DNA of 64,000 bases from Micromonospora coxensis. GTDB taxonomy: Bacteria > Actinomycetota > Actinomycetes > Mycobacteriales > Micromonosporaceae. The position numbers and the translations under genes were made by a program. Of the stretch, positions 40,539 to 52,089 are shown one piece after another; position 1 is the stretch's first letter, and each line of letters opens with the position of its first letter. Location of the stretch: positions 3,100,001-3,164,000 of the forward strand of contig NZ_LT607753.1 of assembly GCF_900090295.1 (NCBI RefSeq), read 5' to 3'. The notes beneath the pieces were generated by a model, which saw only the letters and a program-made list of their open reading frames with translations, did no database searches and had not been told where the DNA came from.

Positions 40539-40582
40539 GTCGCTCCCTTCTCGGCGTCCCCACTACCCTCGCCCGGGCCGGT

Positions 40583-41338
40583 TCATCCGTGCCGGACGCC
40601 ACGCCCCTGGTACAGCACCGCCGTGGACCGGGTCGGCTTCATCCGCGGCTCCCGGTCGACCGTCCGGACCGGACCGCCGCGCAGCCGCCGCACCAGCCAG
40701 GCGGCGGTGCCGCGCAGCCCCGGCCGGATCCCGCGCACCCGCAGGTGCACGCCGTGCCGGGCCGCCTCGACGACCAGCTCCCGGGCGTCCACGAACAACC
40801 GTGAATCGTGGATGCCGCGTGGCACCGTCGGCAGCCGCTCGCCGATCTCCACCGCCACCAGGCGGGCCAGCGCGGTGTCGTTGAGGGTGTCCAGCACCAG
40901 CAGCCCGCCCGGACGCAGCAGCCGGCACGCCTCGGCGACCGCGCGCCGCCAGTCCGGCACGTGTTCCAGCACCTCACCGGCGGCCACCACGTCGGCGCAG
41001 CCGTCGGCCAGCGGCACCGCGGTCACGTCGCCGACGAGCACGGTCACCCCGTGGTCGGCGGCCTGGTCCAGGGCGGAACGGGTGAGGTCTACCCCGACGT
41101 GCCGGTACCCCTTGCCGGCCAGGTGCGGGGCCATCAGCCCGGCGCCGCAGCCGAGGTCGACCAGGAGCGCGCCGGGACGCCCGGCCGGCGGCACCAGGGC
41201 GGCCCGGGCCCGGGCGAGCCAGTGCAGCATGGCGAACGCGCCGTCCGGTCGCCACCACTCACCGGCCAGGTCGTCGTACTGGCGCGGGTCGTTGCGGGGG
41301 AGGACGCGGGGCGGAGGTGGAACCGGACCGTTCCGCAT
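40583..41338 (-). CDS. SAM-dependent O-methyltransferase, UbiG-like
   Basis: This 251-residue class I methyltransferase has SAM motif I LLVDLGCGAGLMAPHLAG, motif II VTVLVGDVTAVPLADGCADVVAAGEVLEHVPDW, and LLRPGGLLVLDTLN. It resembles UbiG-type O-methyltransferases acting on prenylated or alkylated phenols. It sits with the type III PKS, flavoprotein and UbiA genes, which supports methylation of a resorcinol or hydroquinone intermediate. It is divergent from UbiA by 45 bp. Confidence 0.92.
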   Translation of the reverse strand: MRNGPVPPPPRVLPRNDPRQYDDLAGEWWRPDGAFAMLHWLARARAALVPPAGRPGALLVDLGCGAGLMAPHLAGKGYRHVGVDLTRSALDQAADHGVTVLVGDVTAVPLADGCADVVAAGEVLEHVPDWRRAVAEACRLLRPGGLLVLDTLNDTALARLVAVEIGERLPTVPRGIHDSRLFVDARELVVEAARHGVHLRVRGIRPGLRGTAAWLVRRLRGGPVRTVDREPRMKPTRSTAVLYQGRGVRHG

Positions 41339-41383
41339 GGACCGAGCGTGGCACGACTAACCGGTAACGACCAGACTTCCCTT

Positions 41384-42223
41384 ATGTCGTCGACGGTGTT
41401 AGGGCTGGTCAGAGCGAGCCACCTGGAGCCGACGGTGGCGGTCACCGTCGTCGCCGGGCTGCTCGCCCACGGGGTGGGCCACGCCTGGCCGGGGGTGGCC
41501 GCCGTCGCCGCGACGGTGCTGGCCAGCCAGCTCGCCACCGGCTGGACCAACGACGCGCTGGACGCCGGGCGGGACGCGGCGGTGGGGCGTACCGACAAGC
41601 CGGTCGCCGCCGGGGCGGTGCGCCGCCGGACGGTGGCCGTGGCCGCCGCGGTGGCCGCGACCGCCACCCCGCTGCTGGCCCTGACGACGAACCCCGTGGC
41701 GGCGCTCTGGGCCACCGTCGGCCTGCTCTCGGCGCTGCTCTACGACTGGCCGCTGAAGTCCAGCCCGGTCTCGGTGCTGCCCTACGCGGTCTCCTTCGGG
41801 GCGCTGCCCGCCTTCGTGGTGCTGGCGCTGCCCGGGGCCCCGGCGCCGCCGGCCTGGCTGGTCGTCGCCGCCGCCCTGCTCGGCGCCGGGGCGCACTTCG
41901 CCAACGTGCTGCCCGACCTCGCCGACGACGCCCGTACCGGGGTGCGCGGGCTGCCGCACCGGCTCGGCCCGGCCGGCAGCCGGGTCGCCGCCGCCGGGCT
42001 GCTGCTCGCCGCCACCGTCGCCCTGGTCGTCGGCCCGCCCGGACCGCCGTCCTGGCTGGGGTGGTCGGCGGTCGCGGTCGCCGCCGTGGTGCCACCCCTC
42101 GGCTGGTACGGCGGACGCGCCGCCACCCGGGCCGGCGGCCGTCCGGTGGCCGTGTTCCGGGCGGTGATGGTGGTCGCCCTGATCGACGTGGTGCTGCTGG
42201 TGGCGAGCGGTCGGGTGGTGTGA
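41384..42223 (+). CDS. UbiA-family prenyltransferase
   Basis: This 279-residue integral membrane enzyme has about eight helices. The first Asp-rich motif is in GWTNDALDAGRDAAVGRTDKPVAAG (an N-D-x3-D form), and the second is in LPDLADDARTGVRGLPHRLG. UbiA enzymes join an isoprenyl diphosphate to an aromatic acceptor in the membrane. The neighbouring PKS and methyltransferase suggest an alkylated phenol acceptor. The ATG at 41384 lacks a strong Shine-Dalgarno. Confidence 0.9.
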   Translation: MSSTVLGLVRASHLEPTVAVTVVAGLLAHGVGHAWPGVAAVAATVLASQLATGWTNDALDAGRDAAVGRTDKPVAAGAVRRRTVAVAAAVAATATPLLALTTNPVAALWATVGLLSALLYDWPLKSSPVSVLPYAVSFGALPAFVVLALPGAPAPPAWLVVAAALLGAGAHFANVLPDLADDARTGVRGLPHRLGPAGSRVAAAGLLLAATVALVVGPPGPPSWLGWSAVAVAAVVPPLGWYGGRAATRAGGRPVAVFRAVMVVALIDVVLLVASGRVV

Positions 42224-42364
42224 CCGGCACCCCACCAGGTGGCAGTACCGGGTCGGCGTGCGGCCGTCGATCAGGCCCAACTACCCTGGAGCGCGGTCTG
42301 CGCGGGTATGACCACCCCGCGCCCGGGGAACGGCCGGGTGGGGATCGTGACGAGGAGGACCGAC

Positions 42365-43135
42365 GTGACGCGCTCGATCAGGGGTTCCCGGCGGGCGGCC
42401 CTGCTGCTGTCCGGCATGGCGGCGGCGACCGCTCTGCTGGCCACGGGATGCGGCGCCGGCCAGGTTGCCGAGACGGCGAACAAGGAGCCGTCGATCCAGG
42501 GCGTCAACGTCCAGACCCCCGACAACGCTTACAAGGTGCGGGGCCTCTACGTCGAGTACCCGGGCGGCGAGGGCTACAAGTCCGGCGCGAACGCCGGGGT
42601 CAACACGGTGATCTACAACGACACCCGCGACCCGGTGACGGTGACCGTCACCACCGACAGCGCGCGGGAGATCGTGCTCACCGGCACGGCCGGCTCGCCG
42701 AGCCCGTCCGCCACCGCGTCGCCGTCGGAGAGCCCCTCGCCGTCGGAGAGCCCCTCGGAGAGCCCGTCGCCGACCGGGACCGGGTCGCCGTCGGCCAGCC
42801 CGTCGGAGAGCGCCTCGCCGAGCCTGTCGGCCCCGGCCGGGGAGCCGGCCCGGATCGAGATCCCGGCGCTGAGCTACGTGCAGCTCACCGTCGCGGGCGG
42901 CCGGTACCTCCAGCTCATCGGCCTCGACGAGAACCTGCTCGCCGGCCAGCAGGTCAACCTGACCTTCGACTTCGGCAACGGCAAGACCATCAGCACCCCC
43001 GCCCCGGTCGGCGTCCCGCTGACCCCGGCCGCCCAGCCGTCGCCGATCATCCACCGCGAGGGTGAACTCGGTAAGGAAGGCGGCGCCGAGGGCGGCCACG
43101 GCGGGGAGAGCGGCACCGAGGGCAGCCACGGCTGA
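42365..43135 (+). CDS. lipoprotein with Ser/Pro repeat linker
   Basis: This 256-residue lipoprotein has a lipobox LLATGC (Cys29) after MTRSIRGSRRAALLLSGMAA. A beta-rich domain (about residues 40-115, GLYVEYPGGEGYKSGANAGVN to REIVLTG) is followed by a low-complexity linker of SPSES units, a second beta segment (ARIEIPALSYVQLTVAGGRYLQLIG) and a Gly/Glu/His tail. It is anchored outside the membrane. The start is GTG, preceded by GAGGACCGAC. The repeats in the linker are variable at DNA level. Its function is unknown; a copper-chaperone-like (PCuAC) fold is possible but not shown. Confidence 0.85.
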   Translation: MTRSIRGSRRAALLLSGMAAATALLATGCGAGQVAETANKEPSIQGVNVQTPDNAYKVRGLYVEYPGGEGYKSGANAGVNTVIYNDTRDPVTVTVTTDSAREIVLTGTAGSPSPSATASPSESPSPSESPSESPSPTGTGSPSASPSESASPSLSAPAGEPARIEIPALSYVQLTVAGGRYLQLIGLDENLLAGQQVNLTFDFGNGKTISTPAPVGVPLTPAAQPSPIIHREGELGKEGGAEGGHGGESGTEGSHG

Positions 43136-43223
43136 GCCCCGGACCAACTGTCGACGACACCGTCGGCGTGGTGACCACCACGCCGGCGGTGTTTTCGTCA
43201 CAGGAGGGGGTTAGCGTCCTCGG

Positions 43224-44678
43224 GTGACCACCTCCCGATCGACATCGGCGCGCGGCGGCGCGGCGGGCGCGTCCCGCGGCCGGTCCGCCCGCGAGCCCCG
43301 CCCGGCCTACGAGTGCGACGCCTGCGGCCACCAGCCGCCGAAGTGGGTGGGGCGCTGCCCGGAGTGCGGCGAGTGGGGCTCGGTGGTCGAGTGCACCGTC
43401 ACCGGCCCGCTGGTCTCCGGCAAGGTGGTCAGCTCCCGGATGCCGTCCGAGCCGGCCCGCCCGATCGCCACCATCAGCGCCGCCCCGGCCCGGGCCCGCC
43501 CCACCGGGGTCGGCGAGCTCGACCGGGTGCTCGGCGGCGGTCTGGTCCCGGGCGCGGTGGTGCTGCTCGCCGGCGAGCCCGGGGTCGGCAAGTCCACCCT
43601 CCTGCTCGACGTGGCCCAGCAGTGGGCGGTCGGGGCCGGCAGCCCCTCGCTGGTGGTCAGCGGGGAGGAGTCGGTCAGCCAGGTCCGGCTGCGCGCCGAG
43701 CGGATGGGCACCCTGCACGACCAGCTCTACCTGGCCGCCGAGAGCGACCTGAGCGCCGTGCTCGGCCACCTCGACGCGGTCAAGCCGGGCCTGCTGGTGC
43801 TCGACTCGGTGCAGACCATCTCCACCACCGGCACCGAGGGGGTGCCCGGCGGGGTCACCCAGGTCCGCGCGGTCACCGCCGCGCTGGTCTCGGTCGCCAA
43901 GGAGCGCGGCATCGCCACCGTGCTGGTCGGCCACGTCACCAAGGACGGCCAGGTCGCCGGTCCCCGGGTGCTGGAGCACCTGGTCGACGTGGTGCTCCAC
44001 TTCGAGGGCGACAAGCACTCCTCGCTGCGGATGGTCCGGGGCGTCAAGAACCGCTTCGGCGCCGCCGACGAGGTCGGCTGCTTCGAGATGCACGAGGGCG
44101 GCATCAGCAGCCTCGCCGACCCGTCCGGGCTCTTCCTGACCCGGTACTCCGAGCCGGTGCCGGGCACCTGCGTGACGGTGGCGATGGAGGGGCGGCGGGC
44201 GCTGGTCACCGAGGTGCAGGCGCTGATCGGCGCGACGGTGGCCGGGTCGCCGAGGCGTACGGTCTCCGGCCTGGACGGTGCCCGGCTGGCCATGGTGCTG
44301 GCCGTGCTCCAGCGCCGCACCGAGCGCCTCACCCTGCACGACCGGGAGGTGTTCGCGGCCACCGTCGGCGGCATCCGGGTGGTGGAGCCGGCGGCCGATC
44401 TCGCCGTCGCGCTCGCCGTCGCCTCGGGCGGGCTCAACCTCGCCCTCGCCCCGCACCTGGTGGCGATCGGCGAGGTCGGGCTGACCGGCGAGGTGCGGCG
44501 GGTGGGCGCGGTGCCCCGGCGGCTGGCCGAGGCGGCCCGGCTCGGCTTCCGGGTGGCGCTCGTGCCGCCCGGTTGCGGGCCCGGCAACACCGGCGTCACG
44601 CCCGAGAACATGCAGGTGACCGAGGTCACGGACGTGCGGTCGGCGCTCCAGGCTGCCGCCCGCGCATCGGCGGCGTGA
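43224..44678 (+). CDS. radA: DNA repair protein RadA
   Basis: This 484-residue RecA-like ATPase promotes branch migration in recombinational repair. It has a zinc finger near residue 30 (YECDACGHQPPKWVGRCPECGEWGS), Walker A LAGEPGVGKSTLLLD, the RadA-specific KNRFG in RGVKNRFGAADE, and a C-terminal Lon-like domain (GLDGARLAMVLAVLQRR through GEVGLTGEVRRV). The GTG follows TAGCGT by 6 nt with no clear Shine-Dalgarno, so it may be leaderless. It lies directly upstream of disA, the usual order. Confidence 0.96.
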   Translation: MTTSRSTSARGGAAGASRGRSAREPRPAYECDACGHQPPKWVGRCPECGEWGSVVECTVTGPLVSGKVVSSRMPSEPARPIATISAAPARARPTGVGELDRVLGGGLVPGAVVLLAGEPGVGKSTLLLDVAQQWAVGAGSPSLVVSGEESVSQVRLRAERMGTLHDQLYLAAESDLSAVLGHLDAVKPGLLVLDSVQTISTTGTEGVPGGVTQVRAVTAALVSVAKERGIATVLVGHVTKDGQVAGPRVLEHLVDVVLHFEGDKHSSLRMVRGVKNRFGAADEVGCFEMHEGGISSLADPSGLFLTRYSEPVPGTCVTVAMEGRRALVTEVQALIGATVAGSPRRTVSGLDGARLAMVLAVLQRRTERLTLHDREVFAATVGGIRVVEPAADLAVALAVASGGLNLALAPHLVAIGEVGLTGEVRRVGAVPRRLAEAARLGFRVALVPPGCGPGNTGVTPENMQVTEVTDVRSALQAAARASAA

Positions 44679-44820
44679 CCCACGGTGGCGACCACCGGGG
44701 GACGGCCCGGCCATACCGGACAACGACCGCCACGTCCGGCAGGGCGGGGCGGGGCGACGCCGTGACACATCACAGTAACCACGACAGCACCCACCGCACG
44801 GCAGTCCGTAGACTGTGCGC

Positions 44821-46002
44821 GTGCCGATCGACCGCGACACCACCAAGCCTGCCGGCGCGACACCCCACGCCCGCACCGCTGCCGTGGGCTCGCCCGCCCG
44901 TGCGATCAGCGTGAGCGTGACCGGGGGCGCCGGGAGCGCCGGCGACCCGCTGCGCGCCAACCTCGCCCTGATGGCGCCCGGCACGGCGCTGCGCGACGGG
45001 CTGGAGCGCATCCTGCGCGGCCGCACCGGCGCGCTGATCGTGCTCGGCTACGACAAGGTCGTCGAGCAGATCTGCACCGGCGGCTTCCCGCTGGACGTCG
45101 AGTTCTCCGCCACCCGGGTCCGCGAGCTGTGCAAGATGGACGGCGCCGTGGTGCTCTCCAGCGACGGCACCCGGATCGTCCGCGCGGCGGTGCACCTGAT
45201 GCCCGACCCGTCGATCCCGACCGAGGAGTCCGGCACCCGGCACCGCACCGCGGAGCGGGTGGCCCGGCAGACCGGCTACCCGGTCATCTCGGTCAGCCAG
45301 TCGATGCGGATCATCAGCCTCTACGTCAACGGCCAGCGGCACGTGCTGGACGACTCGGCGGCGATCCTCTCCCGGGCCAACCAGGCCCTCGCCACGCTGG
45401 AGCGCTACAAGCTGCGGCTGGACGAGGTCTCCGGCACTCTCTCCGCGCTGGAGATCGAGGACCTGGTCACCGTACGGGACGCGGTCGCGGTGGTGCAGCG
45501 GCTGGAGATGGTGCGCCGGATCGCCGACGAGATCGCCGGGTACGTGGTGGAACTGGGCACCGACGGCCGGCTGCTGGCCCTCCAGCTCGACGAGCTGATG
45601 GCCGGCGTGGACGCCGACCGCACCCTGGTCATCCGGGACTACCTCCCCACCGGCCGCAAGTCGCGCACCCTGGACGAGGCGCTGGTCGAGCTGGACCTGC
45701 TCGGCGCCACCGAGCTGATCGACCTGGTGGCGGTGGCCAAGGCGATCGGCTACCCGGCCGCCTCCGACGCGCTCGACGCGGCGGTCAGCCCGCGCGGCTT
45801 CCGGCTGCTGGCCAAGGTGCCGCGCCTGCCGGTGGCGATCGTCGACCGACTGGTCGTGCACTTCGGCAGCCTCCAGCGGCTGCTCGGCGCCACCGTGGAG
45901 GACCTGCAGGCCGTCGAGGGGGTCGGCGACGCCCGGGCCCGGGGCGTACGCGAGGGACTGTCCCGGCTGGCCGAGGCGTCCATCCTGGAGCGGTACGTCT
46001 GA
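44821..46002 (+). CDS. disA: DNA integrity scanning diadenylate cyclase DisA
   Basis: This roughly 393-residue octameric enzyme makes c-di-AMP and scans DNA. The DAC domain (residues 40-180) has the catalytic DGAVVLS and [13 protein letters not shown] motifs. A helical spine and a C-terminal helix-hairpin-helix DNA-binding domain follow ([26 protein letters not shown]). I start it at the GTG at 44821, because TAGACT (44809-44814) lies 6 nt upstream, giving a leaderless start; the GTG at 44815 would overlap the promoter spacing. It follows radA, as in most actinobacteria. Confidence 0.95.
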   Translation: MPIDRDTTKPAGATPHARTAAVGSPARAISVSVTGGAGSAGDPLRANLALMAPGTALRDGLERILRGRTGALIVLGYDKVVEQICTGGFPLDVEFSATRVRELCKMDGAVVLSSDGTRIVRAAVHLMPDPSIPTEESGTRHRTAERVARQTGYPVISVSQSMRIISLYVNGQRHVLDDSAAILSRANQALATLERYKLRLDEVSGTLSALEIEDLVTVRDAVAVVQRLEMVRRIADEIAGYVVELGTDGRLLALQLDELMAGVDADRTLVIRDYLPTGRKSRTLDEALVELDLLGATELIDLVAVAKAIGYPAASDALDAAVSPRGFRLLAKVPRLPVAIVDRLVVHFGSLQRLLGATVEDLQAVEGVGDARARGVREGLSRLAEASILERYV

Positions 46003-46012
46003 CCGCTGCCGG

Positions 46013-46747
46013 TCAGTTGGCGGCGATGGTGAGCTTCGCCGGCTCGCTGAGCTTGCTGCCGACCCGGGCGAAGACCTGGTACGACCCCGGCGGCGGCGTC
46101 GGCCCGGCGGCCACCCCGTCGGCGCACTTGCTGGCGTCCCGGCCGTTCCAGGTGAGCTGGTAGAGGCGCTCGAAGCCCGGGGTGAACGACTGCACGTCGG
46201 AGCCCTTGCCGGTGCCGCAGGTGTCCGACGACCAGACCCGCTCCGCGCCCGACTTGATGAACAGCTCCTGGAGGTCGGCGCCGACGTCCCGGCTACAGGT
46301 GCGCTGGGACTTGTTCTTCACCCGCAGTTGCAGGTCGACCAGGTTGCCCGGCGGGACGACCGACGGCAGCGCCACGGCGGTCACGGTGATCTCGGCGTCG
46401 GTGCACGCGCCGGCGTCGCTGCCACTCCCCCCGACCGGGGCGACCGGCGGATCGGCGGGCGGCGGCGCGGCGGAGGTGCCCGGATCACCGGCCGGACCAC
46501 CCGACGGGCCCGGGCCGTCGGGCCCGGCCGACGGGGAGGCGGAGTCCGGGTTCGGGGTCGCGTCCGAGGCCGACGGCTCCACGGCGGGAGCGGACGGGGT
46601 GGACTTCGCACCCGGTGTCTTCGCCGGGTCGTCCGCCCCGTTGCACGAGTAGAGGACGACAATCAGGAAGAGGAGCCCGGCTCCGAGTACGACGGCACGA
46701 CGCCGCCAGTACACGGCGGATGGCAGGGGACCGACCGTCAGACGCAT
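46013..46747 (-). CDS. membrane-anchored extracytoplasmic protein
   Basis: This 244-residue protein has a short cytoplasmic N-terminus with WRRR, one membrane helix (AVVLGAGLLFLIVVLYSC), a Pro/Ala/Ser-rich linker (residues 40-115), and a beta-sandwich-like domain (ACTDAEITVTAVALPSVVPPGNLVDLQLRVKN, SYQVFARVGSKLSEPAKLTI). Paired Cys in the domain may form disulfides. It is convergent with disA, 10 bp away. I do not recognise a named family. Confidence 0.82.
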   Translation of the reverse strand: MRLTVGPLPSAVYWRRRAVVLGAGLLFLIVVLYSCNGADDPAKTPGAKSTPSAPAVEPSASDATPNPDSASPSAGPDGPGPSGGPAGDPGTSAAPPPADPPVAPVGGSGSDAGACTDAEITVTAVALPSVVPPGNLVDLQLRVKNKSQRTCSRDVGADLQELFIKSGAERVWSSDTCGTGKGSDVQSFTPGFERLYQLTWNGRDASKCADGVAAGPTPPPGSYQVFARVGSKLSEPAKLTIAAN

Positions 46748-46851
46748 GATGCCCCCACCGTAGCGGCGCACCGCGCGCCGCGCCGCCGCGACGCGCCGGA
46801 CGCCGTCCGCCTCACCCGATCGACCATCCACTCACGACGGAGCCACGTCCG

Positions 46852-47412
46852 TCACAGGTAGACCTTGCGCTGGTAGACGGCGTGCGCGCCGGCCACCCGG
46901 TCGAGGAAGAGCAGACCGGCGCAGTGGTCGATCTCGTGCTGCAACGCACGCGCCTCGAAACCGTCGGTGACCAGCCGGACGGACGCGCCGCTGCCCGGCA
47001 GCTCCCCCTCCACCACCAGCCGGCTGGCCCGCTTGACGTCCCCGGTCAGGTCGGGCACCGACATGCAGCCCTCCCGGCCCGCCTTCCACCGGCTGGCCTC
47101 CACCACCCGGGCGTTGCAGAGCACGAAGACGCCGTGCACGGTGACCGCCTTCGGGTGCCCGGTGACGTCGACCGCGAAGACCTGCGCGCCCACCCCGACC
47201 TGCGGGGCGGCGAGCCCGACGCAGCCCGGCGAGACGCGCATGGTGGCGATCAGGTCGGCGGCGAGCTGGACGGTCTCCTCGGCGGTCGGATCCACCTCTC
47301 CGCCGGGACGGCTCAGCACCGGGTTCGGGGCGGCGACCACCGGACGCACCTGGCCCGGCAGGGCCAACGCGTCCGGGGTCCAGCCGTCCAGGCCGGCGTA
47401 CTCCACGCTCAC
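46852..47412 (-). CDS. def: peptide deformylase
   Basis: This 186-residue metalloenzyme removes the N-formyl group from new proteins. All three family motifs are present: GCVGLAAPQVGVG (G-x-G-L-A-A-P-Q), EGCMSVPD with the Cys metal ligand, and LQHEIDHCAGLLF with the HExxH-type His ligands (HEIDH). The GTG start overlaps the stop of the ACT-domain gene upstream (GTGA), so they are coupled. It may be one of several deformylases in the genome. Confidence 0.94.
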   Translation of the reverse strand: MSVEYAGLDGWTPDALALPGQVRPVVAAPNPVLSRPGGEVDPTAEETVQLAADLIATMRVSPGCVGLAAPQVGVGAQVFAVDVTGHPKAVTVHGVFVLCNARVVEASRWKAGREGCMSVPDLTGDVKRASRLVVEGELPGSGASVRLVTDGFEARALQHEIDHCAGLLFLDRVAGAHAVYQRKVYL

Positions 47413-47921
47413 AGCAGGTCCGGGTCGGCGGGACGCAGCGAGACCTCCACGCCCAGGTCGGCGGCGGTGGCCGCGAGCCGGCGGGCCAGCGCGTCGGCGA
47501 TGCCCGGCGGCAGGTCCACCTCGGCCACCACCACGTAGAGCGACCCGGTGAGCCGGGTGCTGAGGTCGGTGACGTTGCCGCCGGCCTCGGCGAGCACCCG
47601 GGTCATCGCCGCCACGATGCCCATCCGGTCCGCGCCGTGCACCGCCATCACGTACGGCTCACCGGCCGGCATCGTCTCGCCGTCGGGGCTGACCGCGCGT
47701 ACGGTCGCCAGCAGCTGGCCGTCGGCGGCGAGCGGGGCCAGGGCGGCCTCCACCTCGGCGGCCGCCGGGCCGACGCAGATCAGGGTCATCGCGAAGTGAC
47801 CCCGCAGCCGGGTCATGGTGGAGTCGGTGAGGTTCGCGCCGAGCCGGGCGAGCACCCCGGCGACGTCGGCCACGATGCCGGGCCGGTCCCGGCCGATGAC
47901 GGTGATCGCGAGCTCGTTCAT
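47409..47921 (-). CDS. ACT-domain protein, GcvR-like
   Basis: This 170-residue protein consists of two ACT domains: MNELAITVIGRDRPGIVADVAGVLARLGANL and EPYVMAVHGADRMGIVAAMTRVLAEAGGNVTDLST. ACT pairs of this kind (the glycine-cleavage-repressor GcvR family) bind amino acids and regulate partners. No catalytic domain is attached. It is translationally coupled to def downstream. It is divergent from mutY by about 96 bp. Confidence 0.9.
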   Translation of the reverse strand: MNELAITVIGRDRPGIVADVAGVLARLGANLTDSTMTRLRGHFAMTLICVGPAAAEVEAALAPLAADGQLLATVRAVSPDGETMPAGEPYVMAVHGADRMGIVAAMTRVLAEAGGNVTDLSTRLTGSLYVVVAEVDLPPGIADALARRLAATAADLGVEVSLRPADPDLL

Positions 47922-48017
47922 CCGGGCATTCTGCCCGATCCGCCCCCGGTCCCCGAATCGCCCCGCCCGGCCCGCCCATCCTGCGGGAACGCATCGCGTG
48001 ACATCATCGTCGGCGCG

Positions 48018-48920
48018 ATGACTGAACCGACCTTCGCCACCCTGGTCAGCCGGTGGTACGAGCAGAACGCCCGCGACCTGCCCTGGCGGGAACCCGACGT
48101 GGGCGCGTGGGCGATCCTGGTCAGCGAGGTCATGCTCCAGCAGACCCCGGTGGTCCGGGTGCTCCCCGCCTGGCACGCCTGGCTGGAACGCTGGCCGACA
48201 CCGGCCGCCCTCGCCGCCGACACGCCCGCCGAGGCGATCCGGATGTGGGGACGGCTCGGCTACCCCCGCCGGGCGGTACGGCTGCGCGACTGCGCGGTGG
48301 CGATCGTGGACCGGCACGGCGGCGCGGTGCCGGAGCGGCTGGAGCAGTTGCTGGCGCTACCCGGCGTCGGCACGTACACGGCACGGGCGGTCGCCGCGTT
48401 CGCGTACGGGCAACGGCACCCGGTGGTGGACACCAACGTCCGCCGGGTGGTCTCCCGGGCGGTGGCCGGCGAGCCGGACGCCGGTCCCGCCACCCGCCCG
48501 TCCGACCTGGTCGCCTGCGAGGAACTGCTGCCGGTCGAGCCGGCCGCCGCCGCGCTGGCCAGCGCCGCGTTCATGGAACTCGGGGCGGTGGTCTGCACGG
48601 CCCGCGCGCCACGCTGCGCGGCCTGCCCCGTCGAGTCGGTCTGCGCCTGGCGGGCGTCCGGGCAGCAGGCCCCCGCCGGCCCCACCCGACGACCCCAGCG
48701 GTACGCCGGCACCGACCGTCAGGTCCGTGGGCTGCTGCTCGGGGTGCTGCGCGAGGCCACCGGCCCGGTGCCGCACCAGCGACTGGACCAGGTGTGGCAC
48801 GACGACGTGCAGCGGGCCCGGGCGCTGGCCGGGCTGGTCAGGGACGGCCTGGTCGAGCCGGTCGGCGAGGAGTCGTTCCGGCTGATCGGCGACGGTCCCG
48901 CCGCCCAGCCCGTCGGCTGA
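48018..48920 (+). CDS. mutY: A/G-specific adenine glycosylase
   Basis: This 300-residue base-excision enzyme removes adenine mispaired with 8-oxoguanine. The helix-hairpin-helix is LLALPGVGTYTARAVAAFAYG, and the catalytic Asp lies in VVDTNVRRVVSRA. The catalytic Glu region is VSEVMLQQTPVVRV. The 4Fe-4S Cys are in CTARAPRCAACPVESVC. It lacks the longer C-terminal MutT-like domain of E. coli MutY; only a short tail follows, as in some actinobacterial forms. Its terminator region holds the dispersed palindrome. Confidence 0.94.
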   Translation: MTEPTFATLVSRWYEQNARDLPWREPDVGAWAILVSEVMLQQTPVVRVLPAWHAWLERWPTPAALAADTPAEAIRMWGRLGYPRRAVRLRDCAVAIVDRHGGAVPERLEQLLALPGVGTYTARAVAAFAYGQRHPVVDTNVRRVVSRAVAGEPDAGPATRPSDLVACEELLPVEPAAAALASAAFMELGAVVCTARAPRCAACPVESVCAWRASGQQAPAGPTRRPQRYAGTDRQVRGLLLGVLREATGPVPHQRLDQVWHDDVQRARALAGLVRDGLVEPVGEESFRLIGDGPAAQPVG

Positions 48921-48952
48921 CCGCCCCGCCCCTCGGCGATCCCCCGCCCGGT

Positions 48953-49000
48953 TGCGGCGTGTCGCGGCGTCCGCCGACGTGGACACCGCGACACGCCGCA
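48953..49000. repeat. dispersed GC palindrome, copy D
   Basis: TGCGGCGTGTCGCGG (48953-48967) is the perfect complement of 48986-49000, with a further GTCC/GGAC pair inside. It lies 32 bp after mutY, between convergent mutY and clpC. The arms match copies B and C. Confidence 0.85.
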
Positions 49001-49051
49001 CGGCGAGTGGATCACGGGCCGGGTGCGGGCGGGGCCGGCCGGCATACGGAA

Positions 49052-49091
49052 GGGCGACGGCCCGGTGGCATCCGCCACCGGGCCGTCGCCC
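49052..49091 (-). terminator. clpC terminator
   Basis: A perfect 17-bp stem (GGGCGACGGCCCGGTGG against 49075-49091, loop CATCCG) lies 15 bp beyond the clpC stop. It also stops mutY readthrough. Confidence 0.85.
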
Positions 49092-49105
49092 TCGTGCTGT
49101 CGTCC

Positions 49106-51637
<2,532 letters not shown>

Positions 51638-52089
51638 GCCCTCGTGCTCCTCACGTGCCGTGCGCCTTGATGTGCGAGATCTTGGCGGGGCCGGTGCGCG
51701 GACGTCCGGGACGGGCGTCCTTGCCTCATTACTCTATCGCCGCCGACGGGCTCCGCTGAGGTCGTGTGCCCCCGTGACGAGCCGTTCAGACGTCGTTTTG
51801 ACCAACCCTCCGCGCTCAGGAGGTGTTCCGGGACCCCGGCCTGTACGCGCAGAGCGAAATTCGCCCCGGGTGCGGAAGGCTCCCCAGGGGCCCGATGGCT
51901 CATCCACAGGCTGTGGACGGATTCTCCACCGCCTGTGGACAACGCCGCCCCCGGCGGGAATCTTCCCGGCCCGACAGGGGCCGGCACAGGGCCGGGGCGG
52001 GGCCGGGGCGGGCGCTCCCGGTCCCGGATACGGCGACGCCGGCCCGGAGACGTGCTCCGGCCCGGCGTCGGGTCGCCTCCGCGGTCGGC
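51638..52089. promoter_or_regulatory. clpC upstream region with DnaA-box-like cluster
   Basis: This 452-bp gap holds no evident gene. TGTGGACAA (51934-51942) is the reverse complement of the perfect actinobacterial DnaA box TTGTCCACA. TCATCCACA (51900-51908) and TGTGGACGG (51912-51920) each differ from the box at one or two positions. The dyad GCGAAATTCGC lies at 51854-51864. The clpC promoter should lie nearer 51638-51760, where I see no strong consensus hexamers. Confidence 0.5.
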
